A DNA stretch of 64,000 bases, from assembly GCA_022925895.1 (NCBI GenBank), contig JAKSYS010000004.1:186001-250000 (forward strand). The letters run 5' to 3'. This document shows, in pieces, positions 59,983 to 64,000 of this stretch. The notes below the pieces were generated by a model. It saw nothing but the letters and a program-made list of their open reading frames with translations, did not search any database and was not told the origin of the DNA. Every line of letters starts with the position of its first letter. Position 1 is the stretch's first letter. Origin of the DNA: Fragilaria crotonensis (Eukaryota; Bacillariophyta; Fragilariophyceae; Fragilariales; Fragilariaceae). The position numbers were made by a program, and so were the translations under genes.

Positions 59983-60003
59983 AACGAGTCACGAACTTAA
60001 AAG
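59983..60003 (+). promoter_or_regulatory. Shared upstream motif of gene D
   Basis: AACGAGTCACGAACTTAAAA, about 98-118 bp before the start codon at 60101. The inner core GAGTCACGAACTT is kept; the CAGATTT part is lost. Confidence 0.55.
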
Positions 60004-60100
60004 CGTTTGTGCATCACATTTTCACCACTCACTCGATAACATCTCATAATACAGAGATCGAGCAGAAAGTCGAGTACAACGTTGACACAATCCAACAATC

Positions 60101-62404
60101 ATGTTCGGCTCAAGTATAGTATCATCGCGTCAGCTGATTCTATGCGCATTCGCTTTGATCCTCCGTTGCGCAACAGGACAGATTCTCAACCTGGAGAACT
60201 TCGGAGCTGTGGGAGATGGTGTGACGGATGACACAGTCGCCTTGAATTCAGCCTTCTCTCAAGCTCCTCCGGGGTCAACAATCCTGATTCCAGCAGGTCG
60301 AACATACGCCCACAACAACATCGTTCAGATAGGGGTCCCAGACCTTATCGTCACCGGTGGAGGTCGCCTTCTTGCAACCAATGAAGGCAGATCGGGAGTC
60401 TGGATCAGTGCTGACCGTGTGGTCATGCAAAACATTGTTCTCGAAGTGAAAAGCACCACGAGTAGGTGGTATACATATGAGTCAATGAAGCTGCGCTTGA
60501 TGAACTGTCGCGGAGTCGTCGTGCGAGGAGTTACGATTCAAGGGTCGGCAAATTTGGGCATCCATGTTGGAAACACCTACAATTTCATTCTGGACAAGGT
60601 CGTGGTGAGGAACACTCGTGCTGGTGCTATCTACATTGCCGAAAAGTCAAGCAACGGGACTCTTCTCCAACCACAAACATTCAACTCAGGCGATAGCGCT
60701 ATTGTTATTCAGTCCTCGAGACAGGACGGAGGCCAGGTGAACGATATTGTCTTGCAATCCCCAGCAGTTCGACGCGGTACAAAAGGTCTAGCGTACGCAA
60801 TACTGGGTTCCCGTGACATTGTCATGAATGACATCTATGCTGAAGATAGCGAGATGGCCGCACTGTACATATCGGCTGAGAGTTCAACGAATACCTACAG
60901 TGTCAGTAACGTGACGGTGAATGGTGGTACGTTGGTTCGTTCAAGCAAGAACCTAGCAGCCTCCCATGGCTCAATTATGATCTACAACGGCCGGACTGAT
61001 GAAGTCATCCGAAACATCACCATTAACGACGTTCAGTCAGTCAATACCACAAAATCTTTACCGTATGAAGTTGGGATTGTATCGTTTGGCTCAGGCGGTG
61101 TTTTCTGGGTTGACATTCGAAACATGAAGATGAATAGGGGACCATCACAGGCACTGTACTCACAGTCTCCCTTGTCGTCATACCGCGCATTTCACTGGAT
61201 CAAAGACGGTCGAGTGCTTAAAGATCTCATCGGATATGGAGAGGCTTATCCATCCTTCACCCCAGAGCAATACGGCGCAGTTGGTGATGGCGTGACTGAT
61301 GACACCGACGCCTTGAACACATTATTCTCGCAGGCACCCCCAGGAGCTACGATCCGGATTTCCTCGGGTAAGACCTATGCCCACAACGACATTGTGGCGA
61401 TTCGAGTCCCAGCGCTCGTCATCAAGGGAGGTGGTCGCCTTCTGGCGACGAATGAAGCCAGATCAGGAGTCTGGATCAACGCTGACAGAGTGGTCGTCGA
61501 CAACATTGTCCTCGAATTGAAAAGCACCACGAAACGTTGGATGGCATACGAGCAAATGAAGCTGCGCTTGATGAACTCCCGAGGCGTTGTTGTGCGAGGC
61601 GTGACCATAGAAGGTGCAGCAGCAGCTGGCATTTTCGTGGGCAACTGCGTTGATTTCACAATAGATCGCGTCGTGGTCAGAAACACTCGCGCTTCTGGTA
61701 TTTACATAACTGAGGGGTCAAGCTCCGGGAACATTCTTCGACCCCAGATACTCAACTCGGTGGAGACGGCGTAGCATTTCTGTCGCAAAAAGCCACGCAG
61801 TACAAGTCAGCAAGATGTTCCTGCAATCGCCTAGGGTCATGTCTTGCCCTCGGGTCGAGCCTTCTCTGTTGTGGGTGGCCGAGACATCATCATGAACGAT
61901 ATCTACGCTGAGGATACCGATGCCGCAGCACTGTATATTGCTGCCGAGCCATCAATCAACAGCTATGGAGTCAGCAACGTGAAGGTAAACGGTGGTGTGC
62001 TCATTCGGTCCAACCAGAATCAAGCAATCGGCCATGGTTCCATCATGGTTTACAATGGCCAGCCGTATGACGTCATTGAAAACATCAGCGTCAACAACAT
62101 TCGGGCGGAGAATACGAAAAACTCACAGCCATGGGAAATGGGGATTATCATGACTGGGTCGGGCGGTGTGAAGAGAATCGAATTGCGAGACATAATCGCT
62201 GCAGGAGGTCCCTCACTGGTCCTCAACGCTCAAAATGATTTGTCAACGTTAAGGACGGAGCGAATTGTTCAAGATGGACGAAGACTGGCAGATAAGGTTG
62301 GATACAGTGTTGAGTGGACCAGTGCTCCGTCGTATGCACCAACTCGGGCGCCTGTGCCTGTCTCTCGAGGTGGTCGCAAGCAGTACGTTCGTCGAGGAGT
62401 GTGA
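60101..62404 (+). CDS. Secreted two-domain beta-helix protein, copy D (indel-disrupted)
   Basis: A paralogue of gene B. The signal peptide is followed by domain 1 (LENFGAVGDGVTDDTVALN to about 61240) and domain 2 (PEQYGAVGDGVTDDTDALN onward), joined without a linker by YGEAYPSFT. Domain 1 and the junction are intact here. In domain 2, relative to copy B, single bases are missing near 61758 (GGG to GG), 61787 (A run) and 61849 (C run); the first gives a stop at 61772-61774, and after the third the original frame is regained and stays open to 62404. So the two copies are broken at different places, each by changes that sum to a multiple of three. NSGDSAIVI in domain 1 lacks the Asp pair. A truncated 557-aa form would still hold a whole domain 1. 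Confidence 0.7.
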
Positions 62405-62750
62405 GAATGAGCAGTCACTGAATGATACGTTCATAGACATCGGCTTGTCGTACCGTCACAGCTCACAGGAGATTGGAGTACTGCAATTCTGCAATACCAT
62501 TGAGATTACGAGGTTACAATACGGCGACAAAGTCCTGTTGTGCACAATAGTATATGACCAAGGAACTTTTTGTTTTGCATTAATGTGTCATTGCGTTATG
62601 ATGTGTATTTGGTTTATGCACTCAGAGGTCAGAGCATTCGTATCGTTTTGGCGGTGTATCAAAATCTGACCCCAGGGTACATTCAGGGGCATGGAGCTCG
62701 TTGCAGAGTCTGTGTCGAAACGCCGAGGCATAAACCAACTTCCGACAATA

Positions 62751-63726
62751 GGGAGATCCGGGTAGAGTCGTGTTTCCACTACGCTTACCTTACCATAAAT
62801 GAAAATTAGTGGCCGGGAAACTTAAATAAACATCGGACAAAAGAGATCCGGGTTGACATGAAAGAAGGGATTTTCTACTAAATTCCAGAACAAGGATTCC
62901 TACGAAACAACAAGTAAGATTCCTCACCGGTTGCGTTTTCACCTACTACATGACGGAGCTATGTTCTCGGCAGATTTAAATTTCTAAGTAGTGTCGTTTC
63001 TACTGTTGGATTCGCCGTATTATTATTAGTCTCTAGACTAAATGGTGGTTGGTGGTTTATGGGCTGAATTTACGGCATTGCAATCGTCGTCATGGTCGGA
63101 GACCGACGGTATCGTTTTTTGTTGTGTGCGCGCTAGACGAAGCGCGAACTTTTTACTAATCCAGGACAAGGATTCCTCCAAAACATCATCAAGTAAGATT
63201 CCGCGCTAGGTCCCTTAGTCGTTGGTGCTTCGTTCTCGACAGATATGTATCGTTGAGCACTGTCGTTTGTTGCGTTGGATCAGTCATGTGAACATTAGTC
63301 TGATAGGTACCGGTAAAGTGTGGTTCAGGCGCCGAATCACCGGTATTACAATCATCGTCATGGCGGAATGAAACGTGTCATGATGTTGCGTTGATTTCGC
63401 ACATTTCGTTGCGCGAACGTCGACTTATTCGAATGCTTTTGTCAACAGCATCCTCTTTAGATACCAGTGTCTGCTTTGGTGTACATAGATATGGTGCAAC
63501 GTGGAGCTTCGAAGGGATGAAATTGAACACGTGTAACAGAATCTCGACAAGAGAAACTGAGAAGAAACCATCGGCTTCAAATTTCCACTAAAACCCAAAA
63601 ATCGACGATTTTCGGAAATTGTGAAGCAAGATTCCCTATTCTCAGATCCGCTATTGTGTCTCATAACCTGCTCATAACCCGTTCTACAGGAAGGTTAGTG
63701 GAAACACGACTCTACCCGGATCTCCC
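62751..63726. mobile_element. Non-autonomous TIR element (MITE-like), 976 bp
   Basis: Perfect 31-bp inverted ends (62751-62781 and 63696-63726) beginning GGGAGATCCGGGTAGAGTCG, flanked by TA on both sides (62749-62750, 63727-63728), which fits a Tc1/mariner-type target. It has no transposase. Its interior holds two diverged direct units of about 276 bp (about 62872-63147 and 63148-63375), each with CAAGGATTCC, AAGTAAGATTCC and ATCGTCGTCATGG-like words. The perfect ends imply recent activity. Confidence 0.85.
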
Positions 63727-63728
63727 TA

Positions 63729-64000
63729 ATGCTTGCACTTGGAAGTACAGTCTAGTCGCGATATTATGGGCAAAATAGTATGGGCACTCTCGGTAGCAGG
63801 GATTGGAAGTAAATAACCACCGGTACCGGTAACCAAATACCGACGGTATTATACTGTACCACTACTGTGATTTTTAAAATGCCCAATAACTGGTTACCTG
63901 CGAGTTGCAATATACCAACCAGTAACCAGGACCCATGGTTATTTTCTACTGAGTTTAGTCGGTAGTATTTTGAATTCCGGTGTTCGGGAATACCAGCTTG
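63729..64000. other. ACCGGTA-rich terminal stretch
   Basis: No gene. A CCGGTACCGGTAACC cluster lies at 63820-63835 and repeated GGTTA/TAACC words follow up to about 63960. Confidence 0.4.

Larger units (their letters stand above)
57803..62734. repeat. Segmental duplication, unit 2 (beta-helix gene pair)
   Basis: The counterpart of 38868-44407, in the same orientation and about 18.9 kb away at its left edge. The second domains of the plus-strand genes are almost identical, while the minus-strand genes and the spacer differ more, which hints at later gene conversion. Confidence 0.85.

Overview
The window looks like nuclear DNA of a diatom, most likely a raphid pennate; the species is an inference. 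Support: a DUF6824-type protein, short GT-AG introns (68-167 nt), presequences with an SF-type motif as in diatom plastid precursors, Thr/Pro-rich secreted proteins, a Ty1/copia element of the kind common in diatoms, and MND1. Genes are sparse and at least a third of the window is mobile or repeat-derived.

Layout. 1-5.1 kb: a DUF6824 gene (1669-2811, -) between two strongly CpG-depleted blocks. 6.3-7.9 kb: a two-exon UMF1/Atg22-like transporter (-). 7.9-11 kb: gene-poor, rich in GTAC-type palindromes. 11.1-12.2 kb: a two-exon cytosolic protein with a helical-repeat C-terminus. 12.7-15.7 kb: a 560-bp tandem duplication and a 1.5-kb inverted-repeat element. 16.0-16.9 kb: a broken gene with a plastid-type presequence. 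17.1-23.3 kb: two related but divergent IS630/Tc1-mariner-like DDE transposons in tandem, the first with exact ends and a TA target duplication. 23.9-24.7 kb: MND1 with three exons. 25.3-27.0 kb: two tandem Cys-rich secreted proteins. 27.7-33.7 kb: a young Ty1/copia LTR element inserted about 80 bp upstream of a methyltransferase gene (33.8-35.1 kb), which faces a decayed METTL21-like pseudogene. 37.1-38.7 kb: an ATP-grasp protein.

38.8-44.4 kb and 57.8-62.7 kb are two copies of one segment. Each holds a divergent pair of secreted right-handed beta-helix (pectate-lyase-3-like) genes: a single-domain protein with a Thr/Pro/Arg tail on the minus strand and a two-domain protein on the plus strand. 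All four genes carry a shared motif (GARTCACGAAYTT) about 80-125 bp upstream of their start codons and three share a very similar leader, which suggests co-regulation. Between the two copies lies a 9.2-kb LINE (46832-56015) with a 14-bp target duplication, itself inserted in an older CpG-depleted block. A 976-bp TIR element (62751-63726) sits just past the second copy.

Many of the frameshifts seen in host genes fall in short homopolymers, so some may be assembly errors rather than real mutations. No tRNA, rRNA or CRISPR array was recognised.
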